From NCBI GenBank assembly GCA_023440945.1, contig JAEZRL010000239.1, forward strand, positions 1-19,554: a stretch of DNA of 19,554 nucleotides, read 5' to 3'. Under the pieces are notes generated by a model that saw only the letters and a program-made list of their open reading frames with translations, did no database searches and was not told where the DNA came from. Position numbers and translations under genes: made by a program. Source of the stretch: Bacteroidota bacterium (GTDB taxonomy: Bacteria; Bacteroidota; Bacteroidia; Chitinophagales; Chitinophagaceae). Of this stretch, positions 1 to 7,295 are shown piece by piece. Position 1 is the stretch's first letter; the number at the start of each line of letters is the position of its first letter.

Positions 1-1
1 C

Positions 2-2041
2 ATTATTGATGTCCTGGTAAAAAATGTTCCTGGATTAAATGCCGTTAAGACTGGCGCCAACATTTCAAAGCCTTTTATCCGTGGGCTTGGCTACAATCGG
101 GTACTTATTCTATATGACGGCATTCGCCAGGAAGGGCAACAATGGGGTGATGAACATGGTATTGAAGTAGATGCTTACAACATTTACAAGGCCGAAATAA
201 TTAAAGGTCCCGCAAGCATGATGTATGGTTCAGATGCGTTGGCGGGAGTAGTAAGTCTTTTTCCTGTGGTTCCGAATTTTGATGATAAAAAATTGAATGG
301 AAAATTTATAAGTGAATATCAAACAAACAATAATTTGATTGGAAACGGATTACAGCTAAATTACAACAACAAACATTTTTTGTTCGCGATTCGCAGCTCT
401 TATCGCATGGCAAAAAATTATCGTAATCCGATTGACGGCAGGGTATATCTCTCTAACTTTAAAGAAAGAAATTTTTCTGCTCTTTTAGGATACAAAACGG
501 TTAAAGGTTTTACGCATTTCAATTTCACGCTATACGATAACCGGCAAGCAATTCCTGATGGCAGCCGCGATTCCATTACACGAAAATTTACCAAACAAAT
601 TCATGAAGGTGATCAGGACACAATTAAACATCGTCCTATTGTTTCAGACGGAGAATTAAACTCGTATAAACTGCCTGCACTTTCCCAACACATTCAGCAT
701 TACAGGATGTACATGCATAATTTTTATCATGTTGGCAAGGGTGACGTTGATTTCTTATTAGGTGTTCAACACAATATTCGCAGAGAATACAATCATCCAA
801 CCTTGCCTGAACTGGCAGGAATGTATGTTAGATTAAATACGCTGAATTATGGCTTGCGATATAATACACCGAAGTTTGCAAATGTTGAAACTACTGTCGG
901 TATTAACGGGATGTTGCAAAACAATGAAAGTTTACAGGCAACTGATTTTCCTATTCCAGATTACGATCTGTACGATGGAGGACTGTATCTGTATGCAAAA
1001 TGGAAGTACAATAAATGGAGCATAAGCGGTGGCATGCGTTATGATATGCGGCAGGTAAAGTGGGATAATTTTTATGTAAGAACAAACCCTGCAACAGGCT
1101 TTGACGAAAAAGTAAATATTCCAGGCACTGCTAATGCAATATTGAAATTTGATGCCTATAAAAAAACGTTTAAGGGAACATCTGCAAGTTTGGGAGTAAC
1201 CTTTCAGCCAACCAATCAAATCAGTTTGAAAGCTAATATTGGCAGAGCATATCGAGCACCAAACATCACCGAAATAGCAAGTAATGGGCTTGATCCCGGT
1301 GCTCACATTATCTATTTGGGCAACAAAAATTTTGATCCTGAATTTTCATTGCAGGAAGATATTGGAGCAAGCGCAAGGTTTGAAAATTTTTCGGCAGATG
1401 TTAGCTTGTTCAATAACAATATTCAAAACTATATCTATTTAAATTTAGTTGCAGATGCGTATGGAAATGCAATTGTTGATATGCAGGGAAACAAAACCTA
1501 TCAGTACCAGCAGGCAGAGGCGCAACTTTACGGCGGAGAAATTTGGCTGGCTTTTCATCCCAAAAAGCTTAACGGCTTCCGATTTGATAATAGCTTAGCT
1601 GTTGTATATGGCTTTAATAGAAAAAAGATTTACAAAGACAAAAATGAAAATGGAGAATATTTGCCTCTTATTCCACCTTTGAAATTAGTTAGTAGCATTT
1701 CGCAATCAATAAAGCTAAACTCAAAACGTTTCATTGCCCTAACACCCAAAATTGAAATAGAATTTGCAGGCGCGCAAAACCGGTATTTGGCATTGAGCAA
1801 TACCGAAACGCAATCCCCATCGTATGTTTTATTCAATTGTGGTATTGTGACTGAAATAAGATATTCGAAAGCACAAACATTACAATTTCAATTGCAGGCA
1901 ATTAATTTGCTTAATACAGCCTATCAATCCAATTTAAGCCGGTTGAAATATTTTGAACATTACACACAATCAGCCAATAGGCATCTGGGCATCTATAATA
2001 TGGGACGAAACATTTGTTTTAAAATGATTTGGCCATTTTGA
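2..2041 (+). CDS. TonB-dependent outer-membrane receptor, 5' end missing
   Basis: This is the C-terminal 679 residues of a TonB-dependent receptor. The frame is open from base 2, upstream of the first ATG at 218, so the ATG at 218 is internal and the real start is outside the window. The first ~75 visible residues are the plug domain: a 'NVPGLNAV' stretch, 'FIRGLGYNRVLILYDGIRQ', then 'QQWGDEHGIE' and 'IIKGPASMMYGSDALAG', the usual end of a plug. The remainder is a beta-barrel rich in alternating Tyr/Asn strands, with 'RAYRAPNITE' near the middle and a terminal Phe after Trp-Pro, as expected for barrel insertion. Receptors with this plug usually take up metal complexes, siderophores or haem, but no substrate can be assigned here. 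It lies 231 bases before the next small gene and two genes before a second TBDR. The family call is secure; the substrate is unknown. Confidence 0.93.
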   Translation: MIDVLVKNVPGLNAVKTGANISKPFIRGLGYNRVLILYDGIRQEGQQWGDEHGIEVDAYNIYKAEIIKGPASMMYGSDALAGVVSLFPVVPNFDDKKLNGKFISEYQTNNNLIGNGLQLNYNNKHFLFAIRSSYRMAKNYRNPIDGRVYLSNFKERNFSALLGYKTVKGFTHFNFTLYDNRQAIPDGSRDSITRKFTKQIHEGDQDTIKHRPIVSDGELNSYKLPALSQHIQHYRMYMHNFYHVGKGDVDFLLGVQHNIRREYNHPTLPELAGMYVRLNTLNYGLRYNTPKFANVETTVGINGMLQNNESLQATDFPIPDYDLYDGGLYLYAKWKYNKWSISGGMRYDMRQVKWDNFYVRTNPATGFDEKVNIPGTANAILKFDAYKKTFKGTSASLGVTFQPTNQISLKANIGRAYRAPNITEIASNGLDPGAHIIYLGNKNFDPEFSLQEDIGASARFENFSADVSLFNNNIQNYIYLNLVADAYGNAIVDMQGNKTYQYQQAEAQLYGGEIWLAFHPKKLNGFRFDNSLAVVYGFNRKKIYKDKNENGEYLPLIPPLKLVSSISQSIKLNSKRFIALTPKIEIEFAGAQNRYLALSNTETQSPSYVLFNCGIVTEIRYSKAQTLQFQLQAINLLNTAYQSNLSRLKYFEHYTQSANRHLGIYNMGRNICFKMIWPF

Positions 2042-2067
2042 ATAAATGTAACCAGGTTTGAAATGAA

Positions 2068-2247
2068 ATGCACGGTGAAAGCTCAAGCTTTAGCATTCTC
2101 ATTGAATGCAACAAGCAATTTCGGTACAAAGATTATGGTGAAAACGGAGTGCTGTTGATAAAGAGTCAAGCAACAGAAGAGGAGAAACATTTTTAGATGA
2201 ATCCTCTGGTTGATCAAGCAAAAAAGAGAATGGAACAAGCGAAGTAA
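2068..2247 (+). other. Gap between genes holding a degenerate short reading frame
   Basis: The 231 bases from 2042 to 2272 have no confident gene. One frame starts at ATG 2068 and codes for 42 residues (beginning MHGESSSFSILIECNKQF) to a TAG at 2194-2196. It is followed at once, in the same frame, by ATG 2197 and 16 more residues (MNPLVDQAKKRMEQAK) to TAA 2245-2247. The composition is plausible for protein (mixed charged residues, a Lys/Glu-rich end), but no family is recognised. It may be a decayed gene remnant, two tiny proteins, or chance. No terminator hairpin was found after the receptor. Confidence 0.2.
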
Positions 2248-2272
2248 AAACCAATTTTACTACATTCAGTAA

Positions 2273-2551
2273 ATGATAAACGTTATGCCCACACTTTTCG
2301 AAACGATAAACGAATTACGCAAAGAGGGTTATACTGAAGACTTTAACCTTCGTCAGAATTGCCTTGAATGCCGTAACGGCGAGTTTAAAATATTTGCTGA
2401 TGAATTTAAAGTGGACAAGTATCTTCGTTTTGAAGGAGAAAGCAATCCTTCGGATGCATCTATCCTTTATGCCATCTCTTCAGACAGTAAAAACCTGAAA
2501 GGTGTGTTGATGAATGCGTATGGTATATATAGCGAACCAGTAACGGACTAA
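2273..2551 (+). CDS. Small conserved Bacteroidota protein (legacy 'phosphoribosylpyrophosphate synthetase' family), ended by an in-frame TAA
   Basis: This 92-residue protein matches, from memory of the family, a short Bacteroidota protein commonly annotated as phosphoribosylpyrophosphate synthetase. Visible hallmarks are 'ELRKEGYTEDFNL', a CLEC pair of cysteines at residues 30-33, 'YLRFEGESNPSD' and 'YAISSDSKNLKGVLMNAYG'. Real PRPP synthetases are about 310 residues with a pyrophosphate-binding loop; none of that is here, so the enzyme name should not be believed and the function is unknown. Relatives usually end with a sequence like 'SDEMxxKL'. Here the frame reads 'VTD', TAA, then 'MLEKL', so the stop sits where a Glu codon (GAA) is expected. 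The frame stays open for 26 codons after it, to 2632, overlapping the ATG of the next receptor by one base. The start at 2273 gives the best match to the family's N-terminal length; 2285 is the alternative. No Shine-Dalgarno site is seen. Confidence 0.75.
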   Translation: MINVMPTLFETINELRKEGYTEDFNLRQNCLECRNGEFKIFADEFKVDKYLRFEGESNPSDASILYAISSDSKNLKGVLMNAYGIYSEPVTD

Positions 2552-2632
2552 ATGCTGGAGAAACTGGCATCATCGTTGCGTCGCACTCTTCAACTGCAAG
2601 ATTTTGATGAACAATTTTATGAAACTGCATAA
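2552..2632 (+). other. In-frame open extension after the TAA, coupled to the next receptor
   Basis: Immediately after the TAA at 2549-2551 the same frame restarts with ATG and codes for 26 residues beginning MLEKLASSLRRTLQLQDF. Its stop TAA (2630-2632) shares its last A with the ATG of the downstream receptor. The first five residues look like the expected C-terminus of the upstream small protein; the remainder has no recognised relative. It could be the severed tail of that gene, a short coupling reading frame, or readthrough sequence. Bases 2576-2590 are repeated exactly at 15030-15044. Confidence 0.35.
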
Positions 2633-4725
2633 TGAATAAAACCGCTCTCAGCTACAAACATTTCTTTCTTGCTCTTGCATTTGTTATAACAGCAAATTTT
2701 TCTAAGGCCCAAAGTGATACCTCTATTTATTCTTTTGATACAAGTTCTCTTGAAAACGTTACTGTAACTGCATTCCAGTCCCAGGGAAAATGGAAAGAAG
2801 TGCCGGCTGCGGTAGCTGTTGTTAATCAAAAACAACTGCAGTTTGTAAACAATATTTCTTTTCTGCCGGGTTTAAATTTAGTACCCGGTGTACGGATGGA
2901 AGAGCGTTCTCCCGGTAGCTATCGTTTATCTATTCGTGGTAGTTTATTGCGTTCGCCTTTTGGCGTCCGTAATGTAAAAATTTACTGGGACGATATTCCA
3001 TTAACCGATGCCGGCGGCAACACTTACCTTCAATTGGTTGATGTAAACCAGGTGCAATCTGTTGAAGTGATAAAAGGCCCGGCAAGCAGTTTATATGGGG
3101 CAAATACCGGCGGCGCCCTGATACTTCATCCAAACAGTTTTTCACTCAACCAAAAAAATGGTTATAATGTTTCAATCAGTGGCGGCTCTTTTGGTTTATT
3201 CAATGAACAGGCAGGATGGAAGTATCAATCTTCCAATTTCTCAACGGGCATTCAACAAAGTCATTTGCAAAGCGATGGCTATCGCCAGCAATCAGCTATG
3301 CGACGTGATGCAATAAAATGGGATGGAAAATGGAATATCAACAGTACACAACAACTTTCTTTTCTTGCTTCTTACACCGATCTTTTTTATGAAACACCCG
3401 GCGGTATAACATTGCAGCAAATGCAAACAGATCCTGAGTTTGCAAGGCAGGCAACGCCTACGCTTCCCGGTGCTGTTGAGCAAGATGCTTCTATCCGAAA
3501 TAAAACTGTTTTTGCCGGCGCAAGTTTATCATCGGCATTTAATGAATACTTCGATAACACAACAACACTTACTTTCAATCATACTGATTTTACCAATCCT
3601 TTCATCACCAATTATGAAAAGCGCAATGAATGGAATTATGGCGGAAGAACAACTTTTCGTTATCATGTAAACGGCACTCGTTATAACTTTCAATGGTTGG
3701 CAGGCGGCGAATGGCAGCAAAATCATGCACACATCGATGATTATGGCAATAACAAAGGTGTGATGGATACTGTGCAGTTCAAGGATGAATTGTATGCCAC
3801 ACAGTACTTTTTATTCACCCAGATCAATCTTACTTTATTAAATAAACTCACTTTCCAGGCTGGCGTAAGTTCAAATAAACAAGTCTATCGTTATCGCAGA
3901 ACAACAGATAGTTTGTTCTATAAATTTCAGAATACAAACGAGAAGAATTTGTTTACACCCCGGTTAAGTTTATTGTACAAGTTAAACAAAGATGTTTCAG
4001 CTTATGCAATTGCAGCCCGTGGATTTTCACCGCCTACACTTGCAGAAATAAGGCCGTCTGATAACAATTATTACCCCAATCTTCAACCTGAATATGGGTG
4101 GAATTATGAAGCGGGAATAAAAGGCACTGCATGGGATAACCGCTTTTTATTTGATGCATCATTTTATTATTTTCATTTGAAAGATGCCATCGTAAGAAGA
4201 GTAAATGAAACCGGCGCTGAATATTTTGTAAATGCAGGTAGCACAACCCAAAAAGGAGCAGAGATATGGATAAATGTTTATCCTGTTAGGAACACACAAC
4301 ATTTTATTTCTCTTGTGGGTGTTTCTAACAGCTTCAGTTATCAGCCTTATCGTTTTAATAATTATGTTTCAGGTACAAATGATTATTCCGGCAATCGTTT
4401 AACAGGCGTTCCAAGAAATATCAATGTAACAACACTGGAAATGCAAACAAAGCATGGGTTATATGCAAATGTTATCTTCAATTATACTTCTTCACTTCCT
4501 TTGAATGATGCAAATGATGCGTATGCAGATCCGTATCATTTATTACAGGCAAAGCTTGGAATGATGATTAAAAGAAATGGATTAAGGTATAACATTTTCG
4601 TTGGTGGCGATAATCTTTTAAATGAAACATACAGTTTGGGCAATGATATCAATGCATTAGGCAAACGTTATTATAATCCGGCGCCTGAAAGAAATTATTA
4701 TGCAGGTATAAGTTTTAATTTTTAA
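2632..4725 (+). CDS. TonB-dependent outer-membrane receptor, complete
   Basis: This is a complete 697-residue TonB-dependent receptor. Residues 1-26 form a signal peptide (Lys/Tyr/His-rich start, then FFLALAFVITANFSKA, with cleavage before Gln27). There is no STN or carboxypeptidase-like extension: 'LENVTVTAF' at about residue 40 is a TonB-box-like segment leading straight into the plug, which runs to about residue 165 and contains 'GLNLVPGVRMEERS', 'YRLSIRGSLLRSPFG', 'VKIYWDDIPLTDAGG' and 'SVEVIKGPASSLYGANTGG'. The rest is a barrel with 'AIAARGFSPPTLAEIRP' and a C-terminal Phe (GISFNF). This layout fits iron-complex or siderophore receptors, but no ligand is fixed by the sequence. The ATG overlaps the preceding frame's stop by one base (TAATG), suggesting co-translation with the small gene upstream. 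A response regulator follows 66 bases later. Confidence 0.95.
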   Translation: MNKTALSYKHFFLALAFVITANFSKAQSDTSIYSFDTSSLENVTVTAFQSQGKWKEVPAAVAVVNQKQLQFVNNISFLPGLNLVPGVRMEERSPGSYRLSIRGSLLRSPFGVRNVKIYWDDIPLTDAGGNTYLQLVDVNQVQSVEVIKGPASSLYGANTGGALILHPNSFSLNQKNGYNVSISGGSFGLFNEQAGWKYQSSNFSTGIQQSHLQSDGYRQQSAMRRDAIKWDGKWNINSTQQLSFLASYTDLFYETPGGITLQQMQTDPEFARQATPTLPGAVEQDASIRNKTVFAGASLSSAFNEYFDNTTTLTFNHTDFTNPFITNYEKRNEWNYGGRTTFRYHVNGTRYNFQWLAGGEWQQNHAHIDDYGNNKGVMDTVQFKDELYATQYFLFTQINLTLLNKLTFQAGVSSNKQVYRYRRTTDSLFYKFQNTNEKNLFTPRLSLLYKLNKDVSAYAIAARGFSPPTLAEIRPSDNNYYPNLQPEYGWNYEAGIKGTAWDNRFLFDASFYYFHLKDAIVRRVNETGAEYFVNAGSTTQKGAEIWINVYPVRNTQHFISLVGVSNSFSYQPYRFNNYVSGTNDYSGNRLTGVPRNINVTTLEMQTKHGLYANVIFNYTSSLPLNDANDAYADPYHLLQAKLGMMIKRNGLRYNIFVGGDNLLNETYSLGNDINALGKRYYNPAPERNYYAGISFNF

Positions 4726-4791
4726 GAAAGAATAATAGTAATTTCACATAGTATTGCCTTTGAAAACAACTATATAAATTAAAAACTGACC

Positions 4792-5172
4792 ATGAAGAAA
4801 CGTGTTCTAATTTGTGATGATGATCCTGATATCCTGTTTATCTGCGGTTATGTATTTGAGAAGCAGGGTTGCGAAGTGAACACCAGCACACATTGTAACA
4901 ATATTATTGAGATGGTATCAGAAGTAAAGCCTGATATTATTCTGATGGATAACTGGATACCTGACACCGGCGGCATTGTTGCCTCACGAACCATAAAAAG
5001 TCATGAAGAATTTAAGAAAATTCCTATCGTTTACTTTTCAGCTAATAACGATATCAAATCTTTGGCTCAACAAGCGGGTGCAGATGCATTTCTCGCAAAG
5101 CCTTTCGACCTGGAAGAACTGGAAAAATTGATAGACGACCTAATGTTTAAAAAAGAAGAAACAACTGTATAA
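4792..5172 (+). CDS. Single-domain response regulator (CheY-like receiver)
   Basis: This 126-residue protein is a stand-alone receiver domain with no DNA-binding or enzymatic output. All the key residues are visible: the acidic pocket D9-D10-D11, the phosphate-accepting D53 in 'IILMDNWIPD', the switch residue S83 in 'IVYFSAN', and K103-P104 in 'FLAKPFD'. It would receive a phosphate from a histidine kinase and act by protein contact or as a phosphorelay intermediate. No kinase gene lies in the window, so its partner must be elsewhere. It is 66 bases downstream of a TBDR and is closed by a 15-bp terminator, so it may be the last gene of the receptor transcript or transcribed alone; no convincing promoter is seen in the short gap. 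The family call is certain; the output is not. Confidence 0.95.
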   Translation: MKKRVLICDDDPDILFICGYVFEKQGCEVNTSTHCNNIIEMVSEVKPDIILMDNWIPDTGGIVASRTIKSHEEFKKIPIVYFSANNDIKSLAQQAGADAFLAKPFDLEELEKLIDDLMFKKEETTV

Positions 5173-5190
5173 AGGGATTTTTTATTATGG

Positions 5191-5230
5191 AAACGGCTGT
5201 GATAAATCTTATCACAGCCGTTTTATTTTA
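5191..5230 (+). terminator. Strong intrinsic terminator after the response regulator
   Basis: A perfect 15-bp stem (arms 5191-5205 and 5209-5223, starting AAACGGCTGTGATAA) encloses the 3-base loop ATC. It is followed by a T-rich run (TTTTATTTTA), 18 bases after the stop codon of the response regulator. The flanks are A/T-rich on both sides. Confidence 0.93.
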
Positions 5231-5381
5231 TGTTGATAAAGGATGCGGAAGGCATTCTCTCTGAAAAGATTAATATAAGATTACAATAGTTAATCATGTA
5301 AAAACTCGTTCAATAAAATCAAATCATATATATTTATGTGTATCCTTTTCATTCATTGAGTTTTTAAAATCAATTTTTATT

Positions 5382-5534
5382 ATGGGAATATGGGAAATAA
5401 TTATCATCGCAGTTGTAATACTTGTACTTTTTGGAGCCAAAAGAATTCCGGAAATGATGAAAGGTGTTGGAAAGGGCATACGCGAATTTAATAGCGAAAA
5501 GAACAAGCCGGCTAAGAATGAAGAAGAGGATTGA
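5382..5534 (+). CDS. tatA: TatA/TatE-family twin-arginine translocase subunit, very short
   Basis: This 50-residue frame starts at ATG 5382 (MGIWEIIIIAVVILVLFG) and ends at TGA 5532-5534. It has the TatA layout: one N-terminal membrane helix (residues about 3-17), the hinge Phe17-Gly18 followed by 'AKRIPEMMKGVGKGIREF', which is the conserved amphipathic helix, and a short charged tail (KNKPAKNEEED). TatA oligomerises in the inner membrane to let folded proteins with twin-arginine signals cross, working with TatC. Typical TatA proteins are about 60-90 residues, so this tail is short, more like a TatE or accessory copy. No tatC or tatB is nearby. It is flanked by terminators on both sides and is therefore probably a single-gene transcript; no promoter with the TAnnTTTG consensus was found in the 150 bases upstream. 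Confidence 0.9.
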   Translation: MGIWEIIIIAVVILVLFGAKRIPEMMKGVGKGIREFNSEKNKPAKNEEED

Positions 5535-5566
5535 GAAAACTGATGCCATTGAATGTCTTTGTAAAT

Positions 5567-5610
5567 AAAAGTTCGCATTGGGCTTGTAAAAAGTTATGCG
5601 AACTTTTTAT
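5567..5610. terminator. Bidirectional intrinsic terminator between convergent genes
   Basis: A perfect 12-bp stem (arms 5567-5578, AAAAGTTCGCAT, and 5596-5607) encloses a 17-base loop. Read on the + strand it ends tatA with a T run; read on the - strand it is followed by TTTTATTTAC and ends the MFS gene, whose stop lies at 5615. It separates the left + arm from the right - arm of the window. Confidence 0.9.
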
Positions 5611-5614
5611 TCTC

Positions 5615-6853
5615 CTAATCTAATCTCTTCTTTTCTTTCTTATGCAGATCAGGAAGAAAACCGGTGATGATGCCTATCAATGGTAAGAAGGCACAAATAT
5701 TATATACATGTTCGATGCTTGTTTTATCTGCCAATGCACCAAGCAATGCAGAACCAAGACCACCCATACCAAAAGCAAATCCAAAAAATAATCCCGAGAT
5801 CATTCCAACTTTTCCGGGAATTAATTCCTGCGCATAAACAAGAATTGCAGAAAAAGCAGAAGACAATATTAAGCCGATAAAAACGGTAAGAATGCTTGTC
5901 CAGAATAAAGTTACATGTGGCAACAGTAAGGTAAATGGCGCTACGCCAAGTATGGAAAACCAGATGATGTATTTTCTTCCGTATTTATCCCCTAAAGGGC
6001 CGCCAATGAAAGTTCCCACTGCTGTTGAGAAAAGAAAGATGAACAGGTATAGCTGTGAACTTTGAACCGAAACATGAAATTTAGAAATAAGATAAAAAGT
6101 ATAATAACTCGTCATGCTGGCGAGATAGAAATATTTTGAGAAAATAAGCACCATTAATATCAGGATGGAGATAACAACTTTACGTTTCGACACAGGCGAA
6201 TGAACAGCATGTGCAACAGCTGCAGGTTTCTTTTTTATCCTGTTCATGTTTTGCTTATACCACTTCGCGATTCTGGTTAACACGATAATTGCCAGCAAAG
6301 CAAGCAGCGAGAACCATAAAATATTTGTTTGACCGAATGGCACAACGATTAATGCGGCAAGCAACGGCCCTAAAGCACTTCCTGCGTTACCGCCTACCTG
6401 GAAAACCGATTGGGCAAGTCCGCGACGGTTACCTGCGGCCATATAAGCAACTTTTGATGCTTCGGGATGAAACACAGAAGAGCCGGTGCCAATCAAGATA
6501 ACAGAAATGATAAGCATGTGAAAATTGGCGGCCTGCGACAAGAAAACCAACCCGATCAAAGTAAAACCCATTCCAATCGCAAGCGAATAAGGCTGAGGCT
6601 TTTTATCGGTATATAAACCTACAAAAGGCTGAAAGAAGGATGCAGCAAGCTGAAAGCTTAGGGTTATTAATCCCACCTGCGAAAAAGATAAATGAAATGA
6701 TTTTTTTACAATCGGGTAGATAGAAGGTATCAGCGATTGAATGGTGTCATTCAACAGGTGAGAGAAACTGATGGTTAATATGATAGAAAAAACAGTTTGC
6801 TCTGCTATTTGTTTTGTTATCTGTGCCTGTTCTTCTGCCGTTGCCGCTTTCAT
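5615..6853 (-). CDS. fsr: MFS transporter, Fsr (fosmidomycin resistance)-like
   Basis: This 412-residue protein is a 12-helix major facilitator exporter of the inner membrane. It carries two copies of the MFS loop motif: GLYTDKKPQP at residues 79-88 after helix 2, and GGPLGDKYGRKY at 284-295 in the second half. A hydrophilic central loop (about 197-225, rich in Lys) joins the two six-helix halves. 'SHLLNDTIQSLIPSIYP' (31-47) and 'GSSVFHPEASKVA' (124-136) are typical of the Fsr group, whose E. coli member exports fosmidomycin. The native substrate in Bacteroidota is unknown, and drug resistance should not be assumed from the name. The start at 6853 is preceded by a Bacteroidota-type promoter at 6904-6938. 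The gene is transcribed alone and ends at the shared terminator. Confidence 0.9.
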   Translation of the reverse strand: MKAATAEEQAQITKQIAEQTVFSIILTISFSHLLNDTIQSLIPSIYPIVKKSFHLSFSQVGLITLSFQLAASFFQPFVGLYTDKKPQPYSLAIGMGFTLIGLVFLSQAANFHMLIISVILIGTGSSVFHPEASKVAYMAAGNRRGLAQSVFQVGGNAGSALGPLLAALIVVPFGQTNILWFSLLALLAIIVLTRIAKWYKQNMNRIKKKPAAVAHAVHSPVSKRKVVISILILMVLIFSKYFYLASMTSYYTFYLISKFHVSVQSSQLYLFIFLFSTAVGTFIGGPLGDKYGRKYIIWFSILGVAPFTLLLPHVTLFWTSILTVFIGLILSSAFSAILVYAQELIPGKVGMISGLFFGFAFGMGGLGSALLGALADKTSIEHVYNICAFLPLIGIITGFLPDLHKKEKKRLD

Positions 6854-6903
6854 TGATTTTATTTGTGCGCTTTTTGAATAGCGTCCCTGGTATTTTCAGA
6901 ACG

Positions 6904-6938
6904 CAAAGTTATTATAGCGGCAAGCGATGAAGGACAAA
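6904..6938 (-). promoter_or_regulatory. Bacteroidota-type promoter of the MFS gene
   Basis: Read on the - strand, TTTG (6938-6935), a 23-base spacer and TAACTTTG (6911-6904) match the Bacteroidota sigma consensus TTTG-N(17-23)-TAnnTTTG. The -7 box lies 50 bases upstream of the ATG at 6853, which would leave a short untranslated leader. The spacer is at the long end of the accepted range. Confidence 0.6.
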
Positions 6939-7295
6939 TTTATTTAAAATACTGCACTTATTTTTCATAAACCTTTTCGCCACTTCATACAAGTGGCGAG
7001 AACTTCACCAGATATAAAATATCTTTTTCATCAATATTCATAAGGTCTTTACCAAGGATAATAAAATCCGCTTTATACCTGCTTTATACAAGGTCTCATG
7101 TATGAGAAAGAGTCCTGTAAAAGTGTAAAATAATGGTTTGAATAATTTTCAAACACTTTAAAAAACAGGACTTCTCTAGTTATACATCTCGTTTTTTTAA
7201 TCCATACTGATTAAACTTCTGTACTGTTGCAAAAACTCATCTTTTAACAATGATAATCGGGACGCATAAATAAACTGAAAAATGGATAAAAGAAA
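6939..7295. other. Hairpin-rich intergenic region between guaB and the MFS gene
   Basis: No gene was found here. The region holds several inverted repeats: a 9-bp stem TCGCCACTT at 6977-6985 with 6991-6999 around loop CATAC, extendable to 12 bp with one G-T pair; CTCAT/ATGAG at 7095-7106; a long composite structure at 7111-7172; and TTTAATC/GATTAAA at 7196-7215. There is also a tandem repeat of GCTTTATAC at 7070-7078 and 7081-7089. None has a T run directly after the stem on the - strand, so a clear guaB terminator is not visible. A structured RNA or protein-binding region is possible. Confidence 0.5.
7111..7172. repeat. Composite inverted repeat (nested stems)
   Basis: The outer arms AGTCCTGT (7111-7118) and ACAGGACT (7165-7172) are perfectly complementary over 8 bp. 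Inside them, AAAGT pairs with ACTTT, and GTTTGAA (7136-7142) pairs with TTCAAAC (7148-7154) around the 5-base loop TAATT. The nesting suggests a folded RNA or a small palindromic element. On the + strand a run of seven T's begins at 7192, 19 bases after the outer stem, too far for a classical terminator. Confidence 0.6.

Noticed and set aside
218..220. ATG 218 as the start of the first receptor
   Set aside because: The frame is open to base 2 and the sequence upstream encodes an intact plug domain, so this Met is internal.
932..1306. Opposite-strand frames within the receptor, guaB and cluster genes (e.g. 932-1306, 8350-8661, 10477-10773)
   Set aside because: They lie antisense to clearly coding genes, have unlikely composition and no recognisable domains.
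2273..2551. True phosphoribosylpyrophosphate synthetase
   Set aside because: At 92 residues it lacks the length and the pyrophosphate-binding loop of that enzyme; the name is a legacy annotation.
5615..6853. Proof of antibiotic resistance
   Set aside because: Fsr-like sequence shows only an MFS exporter; the substrate in this phylum is not known.
6939..7295. tRNA or known small RNA
   Set aside because: No cloverleaf, T-loop consensus or CCA end was found; the stems do not match an RNA I can identify.
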